Of a DNA stretch of 64,000 bases, positions 45,801 through 56,590 are shown piece after piece. This stretch comes from Branchiostoma lanceolatum (Eukaryota > Chordata > Leptocardii > Amphioxiformes > Branchiostomatidae): contig NC_089725.1 of the NCBI RefSeq assembly GCF_035083965.1, positions 32,181,524 through 32,245,523 on the forward strand, read 5' to 3'. The notes beneath the pieces are model-generated. The model saw nothing but the letters and a program-made list of their open reading frames with translations. It was not told the DNA's origin and did not search any database. The stretch's first letter is position 1, and each line of letters starts with the position of its first letter. The position numbers and the translations under genes are program-made.

Positions 45801-47216
45801 TTGTCATTATTTGATATTTTAAAATGTTGCTTTGTATTTATATGTAAGGGGTTTTACCCCCCAGAAATCTTTGAAAAACGCCACCAGGCGACATGTATTT
45901 CTGGTAAAACAAATAAACTGAAACCTAAAGTTACAGTGAAAGAAACAAGATTTACAGTATTGTGCACCCAAAATAGGCGCTGTGCACATAATATTTTACT
46001 CTGGGTGCACCTAGAATTTATGTAGGGTTTTGCTGACATTCTTAGATTGATTTGATTCTACACTTTTTTTATGTTGTGTGCTCAAAAATGTTTCCGTGCA
46101 CCAACATCTTTGGGTTAGGTGCGATGATCAGTGTTCTCACCAGAATTTTTTCACAGCATAGGGGTCAGGTACAGAAGGCCAACTTTACGCGGTGCAAGTC
46201 ACGCGTGGAGTGCTGAAGACATGACCAGAGTACTAGTAGGGAGTCCGGCATGTTCCCCCGGAAAATTTGTAAATTCATAACCCAATGAGACATTATTTCA
46301 TGCATTTTGAGGGATAAATTTTGTAAAGTAGAGTTTTTCCTCTGTCACAGCCTCATTCTAAAGCCAAATATGAACTTTTTATAAGATTTATGAAGGGTCA
46401 CAAGGTTTGTCCCAGAAAGAAACACCCCTATGCTGGTTGAAACACAGCATAGGGGTCCAGATCACAGCATAGGGGGTCCAAATCACAGCATAGGGGGCCC
46501 CTATGCTGAAAAGGCCTGGCGAGAACACTGGATGATGCAACTACAATGTACTCCCAAAAATAGATTCAAGCCTTGAATCATGAAGTTTTCTCACCTTCAT
46601 GCATTGAAACATTGCTGTAACTTACAGTGTAAGGTTGACATGAACCTATCCTATTCGTACCAGATGGCTCAATGTTTTCTCTGGACATTTCTGTATTGCA
46701 GAATTGAAATGTTGAGATATGAAATGCCCTGGGTATATCAGTTACAGTCAATCTTTATGACACAAAAAAAGTACATCAACTTCCGTAAGGTCTTCTGCAA
46801 CTACACAGAAGGGGAGACACAGAGATAGCTAGGAGTCTATTATAATGTAATTTCAATAACATTTGCTTTGTCCATTCATACTGCATCCAGTTGAGCCATA
46901 AAAAGAAGCCATAATCAAATTACAGAAGGCATCAATCACTTCAGGACGAGGTGATGAGATAATGAGCCACGTTTAACATTCCAAACCACAGGGGGGGCTT
47001 GGGAGTGCTAACGGCCACACCTGCATGACAATGGCTTTCACGCCGTAGCATTGTTCGTTTATGTAAATCACTTGACCTTTGCTAACGAGGGTGTCATGGC
47101 TTCCTGACAGCTAGGAGGGGGAGTTTCCCAGGGTGGAACTTGAAGCTCAGTTGTGAAACTTTTGTATTCACCATGTCACAGTTCTATACATCTATATCTA
47201 TCTATCTATCTATCTA

Positions 47217-47266
<50 letters not shown>

Positions 47267-50200
47267 CGTCATCGGTAAAGCAATATTGACCATGGTAAAA
47301 GGAGGTTGAAAAATAGATCTCTAACCCAGGGTTTGGTAAAACCCTGATACACATCAGCCCTACGGCATCAGCTTTAGCTAGCATTGTTATCCTCAATCTC
47401 TCAATAACACATCTAACTGGTGAAGTAGCTTCAAGTTCCAAACGAGCCCGGATGAGAATGAATCTAGATTTAGAATGTCCAGTCAGCTTGACTGGTGTAC
47501 TGTTTACTTACCCCAAGGAGGCTTGTCTTTGCCCACATATTGTGAAATCTCCATAATAATTAATATCAGGTTCAATTCATGAGGAGTGCAGTGTTTTGCA
47601 TTTGGAGGCAGGGTGTGTTCCATTGTAGTCATTTTCCAACATCGATAAGTCGAGTCGATCTAACCAGGGCTGGATATTTTCACCTGCAAGTAGTGCTACC
47701 TAAAGTTACTGAATATTTTTGAGTCTGCAGGAAAAAATATGCAATTCATCTATTTATTGTCAGATGTTATACAATACATGCAATTTAGCAAGTTAAGAGT
47801 ACAGTACAGTCTTAGTATGAATCACATGTCTAAAATTACTATAACTCACGACGAGTCTACATTTACGGGGCTCAAAATACTGGGTGCGTGTACATTTTTT
47901 TGCACCCAGAAAATCGGTGAGTCTACATGTATACAGTTTCCTATTGTGTGAACTTGTATCTAACTTAAGTCTGTTCCTGTCTCTGTGTCCCACAGATATG
48001 CCAGGACGGAGGACCATCCCCTCGGGGCCGGCGTGATCTTCAGCAGCAAGGACCCGTCATCGGAGGCCTCCGCCCAGGAGGAGAGCCAATACGAGGAGCT
48101 CCCAGGTATCTCTTCTTTTCTTGCCTTTAATGCCCACGGTCTTGATGACGACCATTCTGGCATGTTGGGAAAGTTGTGTAAAGTGCCTTTCCCAAGGGTA
48201 CAAGATCGGTGACACTGCAGGATTCGAACCCGGGACCACTTGGTTCTGAGCGGAACACACTTGCACTGCCGTTGCGCCACACGACCCCACACCAGGGGTT
48301 AATCTAAACAGGGGAACAAGGGCACTGCGCTCCCATGCCCTGACCATGCCGGCCTTACCCTGGGGAGCAGATTCTGTGACAAGCATAAAATTCAGATTGA
48401 CCAGGGATGCTACTTAAGTACTAGGTCACATGTGGCCACTGTCTTCAACTGTGAGTGTGACCTGACTGACAGTAATTTTGCCCCTCAGGAAGCTGAATAA
48501 TGCCTCATTTTAACATAAAAGTCTCTAAAACTCTGCACTGTTGAAACCCCCTTCAACACCATCCCCTGCTTGGTTGCTCTGCTCCCCCTTGCATTTTTTT
48601 TATAGAAAAAAAATGTATACAGCAGTGCATGTAGTCCAGTGGTTATCATGTACTATGAATTGATTGCAAATGATTTAATAAAGCATGCAAATAAAGACCA
48701 TTTTGGATAGTCCTACAGGAAAAGAAAATAGCAAAGACAAAACAAGGTTGATGTCTGAAATGTCTGACTGTTTCAAAATCTTATCCAGTTGCTTGAGTGA
48801 CTATTTTTGGCGTATCTTATTACCTGGATGTCTAACCTTCATCAAGTCTTTACTTTTCCCAGAACTCCCACCAAAGCCGCCGCGGAAAGAACCGCCCGCA
48901 GACGAGCCGGCGGACACCGGGAACAAGTACGGTGAGCGTGACTCGTTCCCGGTGTACGACGAGGAGGAGATGATGCGGGAGGTCCGTCGCCGTGACATCG
49001 AGGAGGGCATCGACCCCCCGCCCGGGTACAACCCGCCCGACATCACCGACGGCATCTGGAAAACTATCGTTCATCATGACCACGATGAGGTGGGTTTGCT
49101 TGTTTGTTGGTTTGTTTGTTTGACTCACCGCCCTGGTACAACCTAGAGGTTTGTTTGTTTGTTTTATGACTGGTTGATTGGTTTTAACACTCTTTGCAGC
49201 CCTGAGGCTGAATTGAGAGATTTATAACACTGCGTTAGGCCATACCAATTTTATTTGTTGGTTAACAAATTTTCATTTTCCCCCCCAAAAAAAATTTTTT
49301 GAAAAAAAAAATTATTGAAAACAGAAAGCTTGGCCCACACAAGTTTTGAACAGAAAGTGCAAGCTACATGTAAGACTGCACTGTTAGGCACAACATTTAG
49401 GCCTGCTGGAGACTCGAACCCAGAACTTTTACACTCTAACTGTAAGTCAACAACCCTAACCACTGGGCCACCTTTCCACCTCAGTTCTATTAATGCTGTT
49501 TTCAACGGAACCATAAATAGAAAGCCCGGAGTCCAGCCTTCTAAGCTTTAGTCTGCTTTGGGGAGCTGAGCTTGGAAGGCTGGACTCCAGACTATAAAAA
49601 GAAGCCATGATTAAATCATCTCAGCATGAGGTAATGAGATAATGGGCCCTGTTTTACATTCCGAACCTGACCGGGACCGGGAGTGCTAACAGCTACAGTA
49701 CACACCCGTTTGGAACAGTAAGAACAAGCTGTAAGACTGCACTGTTGGGCACAACATTCGGGCCTGCTACGGACTCAAACCCAGGAGTTTTACATTCTAA
49801 CAGTAAGTCAACAACCCTAACCACATGGCCACCTTCCCACCTCAGGTCATCTCGGACTTCATCAACCGGAACCTGCAGAAGCTGACGGTGCCGTGGGAGC
49901 GGACCCAGGCCGTGCGGGCCGTGGTTGGCCAGTTCAAGCCGGCCCTGCACACCTACCAGAACCAGTTCGGCCGTTTCGAGGTCGCGCAGAAGCTCACGCC
50001 GCGCCGCATCCACACGCAGATCGACTACATCCACTGCCTGGTGCCGGACATGGTCACCATCGTGAACCAGCCGTACTACTGGGGCGTCATGGACCGCTAC
50101 GAGGCCGAGGACGTGCTCGAGGGGAAGCCCGAGGGCTCGTTCCTCCTCAGAGACTCCGCGCAGGAGGACTTCCTGTTCTCGGTCAGCTTCCGGCGGTACG

Positions 50201-50559
50201 GGCGCACGCTGCACGCGCGCATCGAGCAGTGGAACCACCTGTTCAGCTTCGACGTGCACGACCCCGCCGTCTTCGCGGCGCCCACCGTGTGCAAGCTGCT
50301 GGAACACTACAAGAACCCGGACTGCTGCATGTTCTTCGAGCCCATGCTGACCACCCCCCTCCCGCGCCCCTTCACCTTCCCGCTGCAGGCCCTCTGCAGG
50401 TCCGTCATCTGCAAGTTCACCTCCTACGACGACATCAACACCCTCAGGCTGCCCGGGTCACTCAAGGACTACCTGAAGGTCTACCACTACAAGCAGCGCG
50501 TTCGGGTCCGCAGATTCGAGATGGATAAGCAACCCGCCATCAAGATAACCACAGTGTAG
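42886..50559 (+). CDS. SOCS4/SOCS5-type suppressor of cytokine signalling
   Basis: Four coding exons, consistent in phase: 42886-43274, 47996-48105, 48863-49089 and 49846-50559, for 479 residues. SOCS proteins use the SH2 domain to bind phosphotyrosine and the SOCS box to recruit elongin B/C and cullin 5, so they degrade signalling receptors in the cytoplasm. Residues 1-130 are charged, Lys/Ser/Pro rich. At about 215-225 [13 protein letters not shown] matches the vertebrate SOCS5 N-terminal signature. [14 protein letters not shown] leads to the SH2 domain (about 319-410; [21 protein letters not shown] with Arg344). The SOCS box (about 417-462) has [11 protein letters not shown] and [12 protein letters not shown]. 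The exon-1 frame is open upstream to the acceptor, so an earlier start is possible; ATG 42886 has good context (GGCCATGG). Exons 3-4 are strongly GC-rich. Confidence 0.93.
46129..46531. mobile_element. hAT-like MITE with target duplication GATGAT
   Basis: Left end CAGTGTTCTCACCAG and right end CTGGCGAGAACACTG are inverse apart from one base; CAGCATAGGGG follows on each side. GATGAT directly flanks both ends (46,123-46,128 and 46,532-46,537). CAG-starting ends and short duplications are typical of hAT, though that superfamily usually makes 8 bp. Three extra CAGCATAGGGG units lie near the right end. Confidence 0.8.
47194..47262. repeat. ATCT and AT microsatellite
   Basis: Seven or more ATCT units pass into about 20 AT units. 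It is intronic and likely length-variable. Confidence 0.95.
48150..48290 (-). repeat. tRNA-derived SINE, antisense to SOCS
   Basis: Minus-strand A-box-like GGCGCAACGGCAGTGC and B box GGGTTCGAATCC, then the body phrase CTTGGGAAAGGCACTTTAC. Same family as 29,415-29,645. Confidence 0.75.
49330..49845 (-). repeat. Two antisense SINE copies upstream of the last SOCS exon
   Basis: Copies at about 49,330-49,484 and 49,700-49,845 share AAGACTGCACTGTT(A/G)GGC, CACAACATT, AACCCAG, AGTAAGTCAACAACCCTAAC or TGTAAGTCAACAACCC, and end GGCCACCTT(T/C)CCACCTCAG. Read on the minus strand the head is GAGGTGG...GTGGTTAGGG, as in the sense SINE at 7452. The second copy ends exactly at the CAG of the last SOCS acceptor, so its pyrimidine tract is SINE-derived. 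Confidence 0.75.
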
Positions 50560-53270
50560 TACGCCGCACCAACTTAGCTCCTTGGTTCTCCGATTTAAAG
50601 AAAATTAATGCTGAACATTGTGCTAATCAACATGTAAACAGAGTCCCAGGGGAAGGTATGTATGTCTGTACACACAGTTTACTTTAAGGGAATGAATATA
50701 GTTTTCCTCCCAGCTCTCTGTTTACATCTTGACAGCTAGACATTGAAATCCGCAAAAGATTTCATCAGGTTGGTAAGTTACCGAATAGCAAAGTTCTTTA
50801 TTCACAACCGCATGTCTAACAAGAGCCAATGTTTCGATGACCGTCTGTCATCTTCAGGGCCAATTTGCCCAGCAGAAGAATTTCCCTCAAAGATGGCAGA
50901 CAGTCATCGAAGCATCTGTTCTTGTTATATTACGTGGTTGTGAAAAAAGAACTTTGCTATTAAGACATTGAAATGTCGGAGAACCAGGGAAATAAATTGG
51001 TGTGGTTTTTAGTCTAGGGCAGAGGTTGAAAATATTTTTCTTCTACTAGATTGCTAGGCCGCAGATTGTACAGAAAATCCCTCCGATATATGGCTTAGTG
51101 TGTCTCTGTTGTGTTGAAACGGTGTTATATGTACGAGATAGATAAGTGTGAACGATGTAAAATTGCAATCAATGATTTTATGAAAGGAATTTGAATAGAT
51201 ATCTCTATTATGCACAGGCATATTTTTACTTTGCTGTGTTCATCATATCTGTATGATAATATTGTAATAATTTATGTAGACGGATTATTTTATTATTGTA
51301 TGAAGCACAACTGCAGAGCTACAAGAAATATCTTTTAGATAACTCAGTCAATTAGGCCCCCCTCCACTAGAGAGAGAATACTGATTGACTGTGCACCGAC
51401 CAAAATAGGATTTATGTGACCCATGATTACATGATTAGAATAGGATTCAAGATGTAAAAGTATTATGTCAAAGACAACACACAAAACGTATCATCAATGA
51501 AATTTATTGTGCGATCTGTCAAATCTTTGGTCTCACAGCGGTCACAGCTCGATCAAAATTAAAGACTCTAGTGGAAAACGGGGTGCAACAGAAACCAAAG
51601 TCAACATGTGCTCTCACGCAGAGGATAAATCTTAGATATTATATGTGGAATATGGTCTTTAAAAAAAAGGTTGTACAAATCTTGCCATTAGAAATATTGA
51701 GGAAAGGTTTCGTCTGTCACAGTGGGAAACGTTGACGAAGGTTAGAAATCCAGGTAAAAATTATCCAGGTAATGGCAAATTTATCTCTACATCTGGATAA
51801 GAATGTCAGAGGGAAGAGGTGAGTTCTATCTGAGAACGTGTGTATTTAGTGTTTGGCTGAGATATTCTCAAGAGTAGATATGGCATCAGGCTGCCGCGGC
51901 ACTGCGAATGAGTAGCTTATCCATTTTACTTGAAGCTGAAAAAACATCAGATTGTTGTCATGTCATTTGCAAAGGGTGTGACTCTAGGCTGAAGGAATAG
52001 TTACTTGAATATTTTGATCTCCAAAATACTTTGCGAAAAGTTATACCATTCCTCTATTATGATATATTCGTATTGTATGCCTTGATGATTTAGAACAATA
52101 CTGTGCATGGTTTGATGTTTAGATAATTCAATCTGTTGTAGGGATCCTGGGTCTGAAACTAATCATGTGAACCTTGTGTACAAGCAGATGCATTGTTGCA
52201 GCATAAAATTTCGCTTCACATCGCAGCATGTATTTTTACCTATTTCAACTGGTTTTTGCTTTCATTTGTTCAAAAAAAGGTTGTATTTTTTAACGCCTCA
52301 AAGTAAACCTTCCACCACTAGAATTATGGAAAAAATGCCTCGAAAAGATGAGAAAAATGCACCAAAGCGCCACCCATCTGATAGGAGATTAGCTAGATAT
52401 TTTTTTTCCACTCGATCTCCAACTTACCATACATTGTAGGTTTTCTAAAGTTTCACATTTCAAAAGTTTCACACCCTCGCATGTTACAGTATAGCAAAAC
52501 ATGAAATCCTCAGTTTACAATGTGGAAAATTGCCAACAAAGGCAGGTGTGACTGGAGTGTTCGGATTCCGTTGTCATGTGACTACAGCATTTCTGGGAAA
52601 GATGCTAATCGTACCATAATGTTTTTTTTCATGGAAAGGAGGACAATGTTCAGTCGGATGGCTGGGAAAGAAGTAGAAATTGGCCATCTAGGATGGCAGA
52701 TTTGACCCTCTCTCCGTAGCCGACCCCATTAGCATACTATTCACTCTACTTGGCCAATTATGCATGTCTCCACCGCGCCTTGCCTTGGGGCTGACTATAA
52801 CTATAAGTACTACTTGTCACTAAGAAATGACAGGCAAGTCAGATGAACAATTGTCCCACATTGTTAGACAACCAAGTTCATAGAAGTCTAATCTGCCCCC
52901 AGGGTCGTGAGCCCATCCCCTTCTCTCCCAGGACACCTGGTGAGGTCGGCGACCCCCCACCCCCCTTCAATCCTCCCACATCTCACCAGTAACCGCAATG
53001 TGCCAGCAGAGGCACGGTAATAGAAGCTTAGAGATCTTTCTGGCATATCCGTCACTCTGTTCTAGTCCATTTGTAGTACATCATGCTTTATACTGCCCTT
53101 AGGGGCCACATTGGAGCCTACCTTTAACATTAATCCAGGATGAGTTGGGAGGGATCGTAATCAGTGATCCGAACATCCTGGCATTACCACTTCCAGGAGC
53201 CCTGCGGCTGTTTCCAGGAACAGGCCCTGGTGTAAACACAGTAGTGTCCTTCATCCTGTGTCTACTGCGG
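50560..53270. other. SOCS 3' UTR and intergenic DNA
   Basis: Mostly AT-rich and non-coding. It includes an imperfect hairpin element at 50,784-50,961 (AATAGCAAAGTTCTTTATTC against GAACTTTGCTATT). A relative of the GTTACAGAGTTAGG-type dispersed repeat is not evident here. No exon is supported. Confidence 0.5.
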
Positions 53271-53524
53271 GTAACCTTAGCCTGGATACCAGACCTTTCG
53301 GGCGATGCGATGATAAGCCGTTTTGGGCGGGGAAGACCTAGTAGTAGGGATAGAGTTGGCACCCAGGAGCGCTTGGGAGCCGAACTCTGATTTCTATCGC
53401 GCTAGAGATATAAGAGAGCTAATGAGTGGGCCGTGTGCTATCTGTGGCGGCGGCGCGAGTTGCTTCCCCGGCCGAGGGATTATCTCCAGGAGCGCGGTGG
53501 TCTGGCACCCAGGCTAAGGTAATC
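53271..53524. mobile_element. MITE with ends of about 22 bp
   Basis: GTAACCTTAGCCTGGATACC at the left is inverted as CACCCAGGCTAAGGTAATC at the right with few mismatches. The interior is GC-rich and non-coding. A smaller likely relative (GATAGCCTGGATGC ... CACCCTGGCTATG) is at 53,911-53,988. Confidence 0.75.
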
Positions 53525-54262
53525 GGGAATCTGGACTGTTGTCAGGGCATACACAGGGTAGCTCCTGAGCTATCAAACTAAGGATAGAAGCAAGACAATA
53601 ACAAAATGCTTTCCTATAAGAACCCTCCGAAGTATGAAATTGAAACACTGCACTGTTTTTCATTGTCTGGTGGTTACTTTAGACTTGAAAAGTTCACTGG
53701 GAACTTGGAAAATAATTTTAAAATGTTTAAATATGTCAAAAATACATAATGAAGCTATGATCAGAATAGTAAACAGGAGTATTGAGTAAAGCCAACCCTC
53801 TCTATGGACATTACTGTACACTCAACTAGTTTGAAATGTAATTCTAAATGTCTAGATTTTCCACTTCCCAGTGACCTTCCATAGTTAGACTTAGAGTAAG
53901 CAGTGATTTTGATAGCCTGGATGCTAGGTGGTTAGCACAGAGTATGGGAACCGCAGAAAACTAACTAGCAGGGCACCCTGGCTATGATTTTGACTGGGGT
54001 TGTTAGACACAGTGTACAACCTGGTAGTGGTAAGGACAGGATAGGTAGATTTCCCGACATGGAATAGTGAAATCAACTGGACTGCTTGCATGGTGTTACT
54101 TATGCGTACTAGTATATCATTCTGTAAACATAGCATTACATACGTGTAGTATCTTAATCTGTAAACAACATATTGTTACATATGTTTGGTATATCTGGAG
54201 ACACAATCTCATCATTTACACAGTACTGAATGTTTTCTGATTTGTTTGCATCACTGAATGTT

Positions 54263-54403
54263 TAGGCAACACCAATTTAATTTGTTGGTTAACGGATTTT
54301 TATTTTCCAAAAAAAGAAAATTTAGAAAAAAAATCATGATTCATGATTTTTTTTTTTTGAAAATAAAAATCCGTTAACCAAGAAATTAAATTGGTGTTGC
54401 CTT
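54263..54403. mobile_element. Near-perfect palindromic element
   Basis: TAGGCAACACCAATTTAATT, then TTGGTTAACGGATTTTTATT, is inverted across a short A/T-rich centre. A related half is at 49,236-49,320 (CCATACCAATTTTATTTG, then TTGGTTAAC). It looks like a foldback MITE. Confidence 0.8.
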
Positions 54404-56590
54404 ACAGATAATTAAACAACTGTTACAGTATTTAGCCATGACTGTGCCTACAGGCGCCACGACTGTGATTTAGAAGTTGAGCTAGCCGCAGCTGTGAACA
54501 GAGACTGTCGGTTTGTTTGAAGTGTTCGATGGTAAGTAAGCTAAAGTGTTACACGATGAAGTGTATTTAGATAGACCAATTGTTGCAATTGACAGGATGG
54601 CCACAATTTTGTAACAATGATAAGAATGTTAGTAGCAACTCATTCAGGGTAATCTTGATGATGCAACACAGTTACAAAGTGCCCAGCAAGTAGCAAGCCT
54701 TTCAAACAGTAGATACTGTAAGTGCTTTTACTTCTGCGGTAGTTTTATTTTTGCGGCAGGAGGGAAAAGGATATTTCCGCTATGTTTCAAGTTTCCGGTT
54801 GAAACAATTCTGTACTACAGTAGTAAATAAATTGACATTAGAAATGACGTCATCGCGAAATTAAAACCACCACGAATATTTGAAGATTTATGGTACACGT
54901 TCCAGTACAACCATACATATCCGATGCTTGTATCTGCTGGTTTGATGAAAATTGCCAAACAACTTCTTGATGCAAACTTCCTCCTGACTACTTGTATAAT
55001 TGTTAAAAGATATTATAAAGTGGTTAAGCCCCCCTCACACTTGTGCGTATATACAAGTCCGCCTGAGTTTCATATTAACATGTTTTTGGTTTAGGTTAAG
55101 TTTGCTAAGAAGTCATTTCTTTGGTTCAATAACTCGGCTGCACAACGGTGGGTCGAAGTAGAAAACAACTTCTTCCCCGCAAACTTTACTTAAACCCAAA
55201 AATGTCAATGCGCAACACATACGCACTTGAATATATGCATAGGGCTTTTCTTCACTGAACAGAAAAGTACCGGTAGATTGTCCTCTGTGTAGAGACTGTT
55301 ATTCTCTTTTTGTGTAAAAACTTATATGATTCCTCTGGAAGGAAGGGAGGCGGGACAAAATAAAGCTACCTGCAAAATATTTGATACAAAAATAAAACAG
55401 TCTGCTTGTCATGTTTTCTGTAAGAGTGGAAGGACGACGGATGTGCCCACTATCCAGGAGAGGGGGGGGGGATTGGTTTCATGAAAATCACAGTTTTAAG
55501 ACAGGACACAGAACAGAACATCAGAGATGGCTGACTTCACCCCCTTACCCATACTGCTTTGTAGCACTGAGGATGTTATTGTCAATGCTGTACTGTGTAT
55601 ATTGGCAAACTGTGATGCAGCACTTAATGGCGGACTGACTTATATAATTAGTCCCGGCAACCCGCCCGACATGGTGATGATGTAATGCACCGACAACCCC
55701 AAAAAATACTTAGGGTGACTTAACAAAAATCAAACCAGTCAACATTTCTTACCAAATTCTATCTGTTTTAATATACGAAGATTATAATCAATTGAATCAT
55801 GATTAGCAGCTGATCATTTTAACCTATGACCTGTAGAATAGCACACTTCCACACAGGAATTTGAAATTAGTAACTAACAATAGAGAACACCATTCCTCGG
55901 TAAAGACTTAGTGTTGTTTCAGGGACACCCAGTTGGGGTGGTGCAGGTGAAAGGTGCTACAGTCATCATTACTCCCAACACTGACCTCTACAACCTACAA
56001 CCTGACCTTTTGACCCTCCTGTGCAGTTTTCCTTGTACAGCTGTAAGATTCTGATTCAATAGTTTCAAGTGATCAACATTTCCTGAACGGGACACGGATA
56101 AGGACAGCTAGAAAAATATGCTCAGTTATCTCTGACAGAACGAGTTAGCGATTCTAACTTTACGACAATCTCTCCAACGTACAGTACTCGAGACATACAT
56201 GTAGCAAATTGTTTCAATCCATATACAGCATCACTTGTATTGTATCATTGTGGGTGATTCGTTGATTCTGCTAATCCATACAGAGTGTTTATTCTCTTAT
56301 AAAAGGTGGTTCAGCAATGCCAGCACGTTTCTGCATACTCTCCTAGTGGAGGTGTGGCTTTTGCTGGTTTTTGACATGTTTTAAGGCGTTTCTGTCAGGC
56401 TTTCTATTTGGTCCTGTTTCCCTTATGTCGCCAGCCTGTACGGGACAAAATAGAAAGCCCTACAAAAACACCTAAAAATGCGTCAAAAATCATCAGCAGC
56501 CATTCCTCTGCTTGGGAGTAGTTTCTGCGATGGTCACTACTTCATGATCAGTGCTGAAAAGATGTTTCTGTCTGGGACTCCGGGGGAAGG
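54404..56590. other. Intergenic DNA between SOCS and ALDH6A1
   Basis: No gene is seen. A foldback of about 110 bp at 56,368-56,477 pairs GGCTTTCTATTTGGTCC with GGACAAAATAGAAAGCC. The rest shows only short random frames. The part near 56,590 is ALDH6A1 3' UTR. Confidence 0.5.

Larger units (their letters stand above)
43275..47995. other. First SOCS coding intron
   Basis: No exon is seen. It holds a dispersed repeat near 45,160-45,390 (GCCAAACCTCTGCATGTAAA, GGGGTGACCCGGTGTG; related copy at 61,606-61,780), the hAT-like element at 46,129, a repeat with AAAAAGAAGCCATAAT near 46,898 that recurs near 49,597, and a microsatellite near 47,200. Confidence 0.5.

Noticed and set aside
49893-50528. 211-codon and 204-codon frames over the last SOCS exon
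   Set aside because: High third-position GC keeps other frames open; only the frame with SH2 and SOCS-box motifs is coding.
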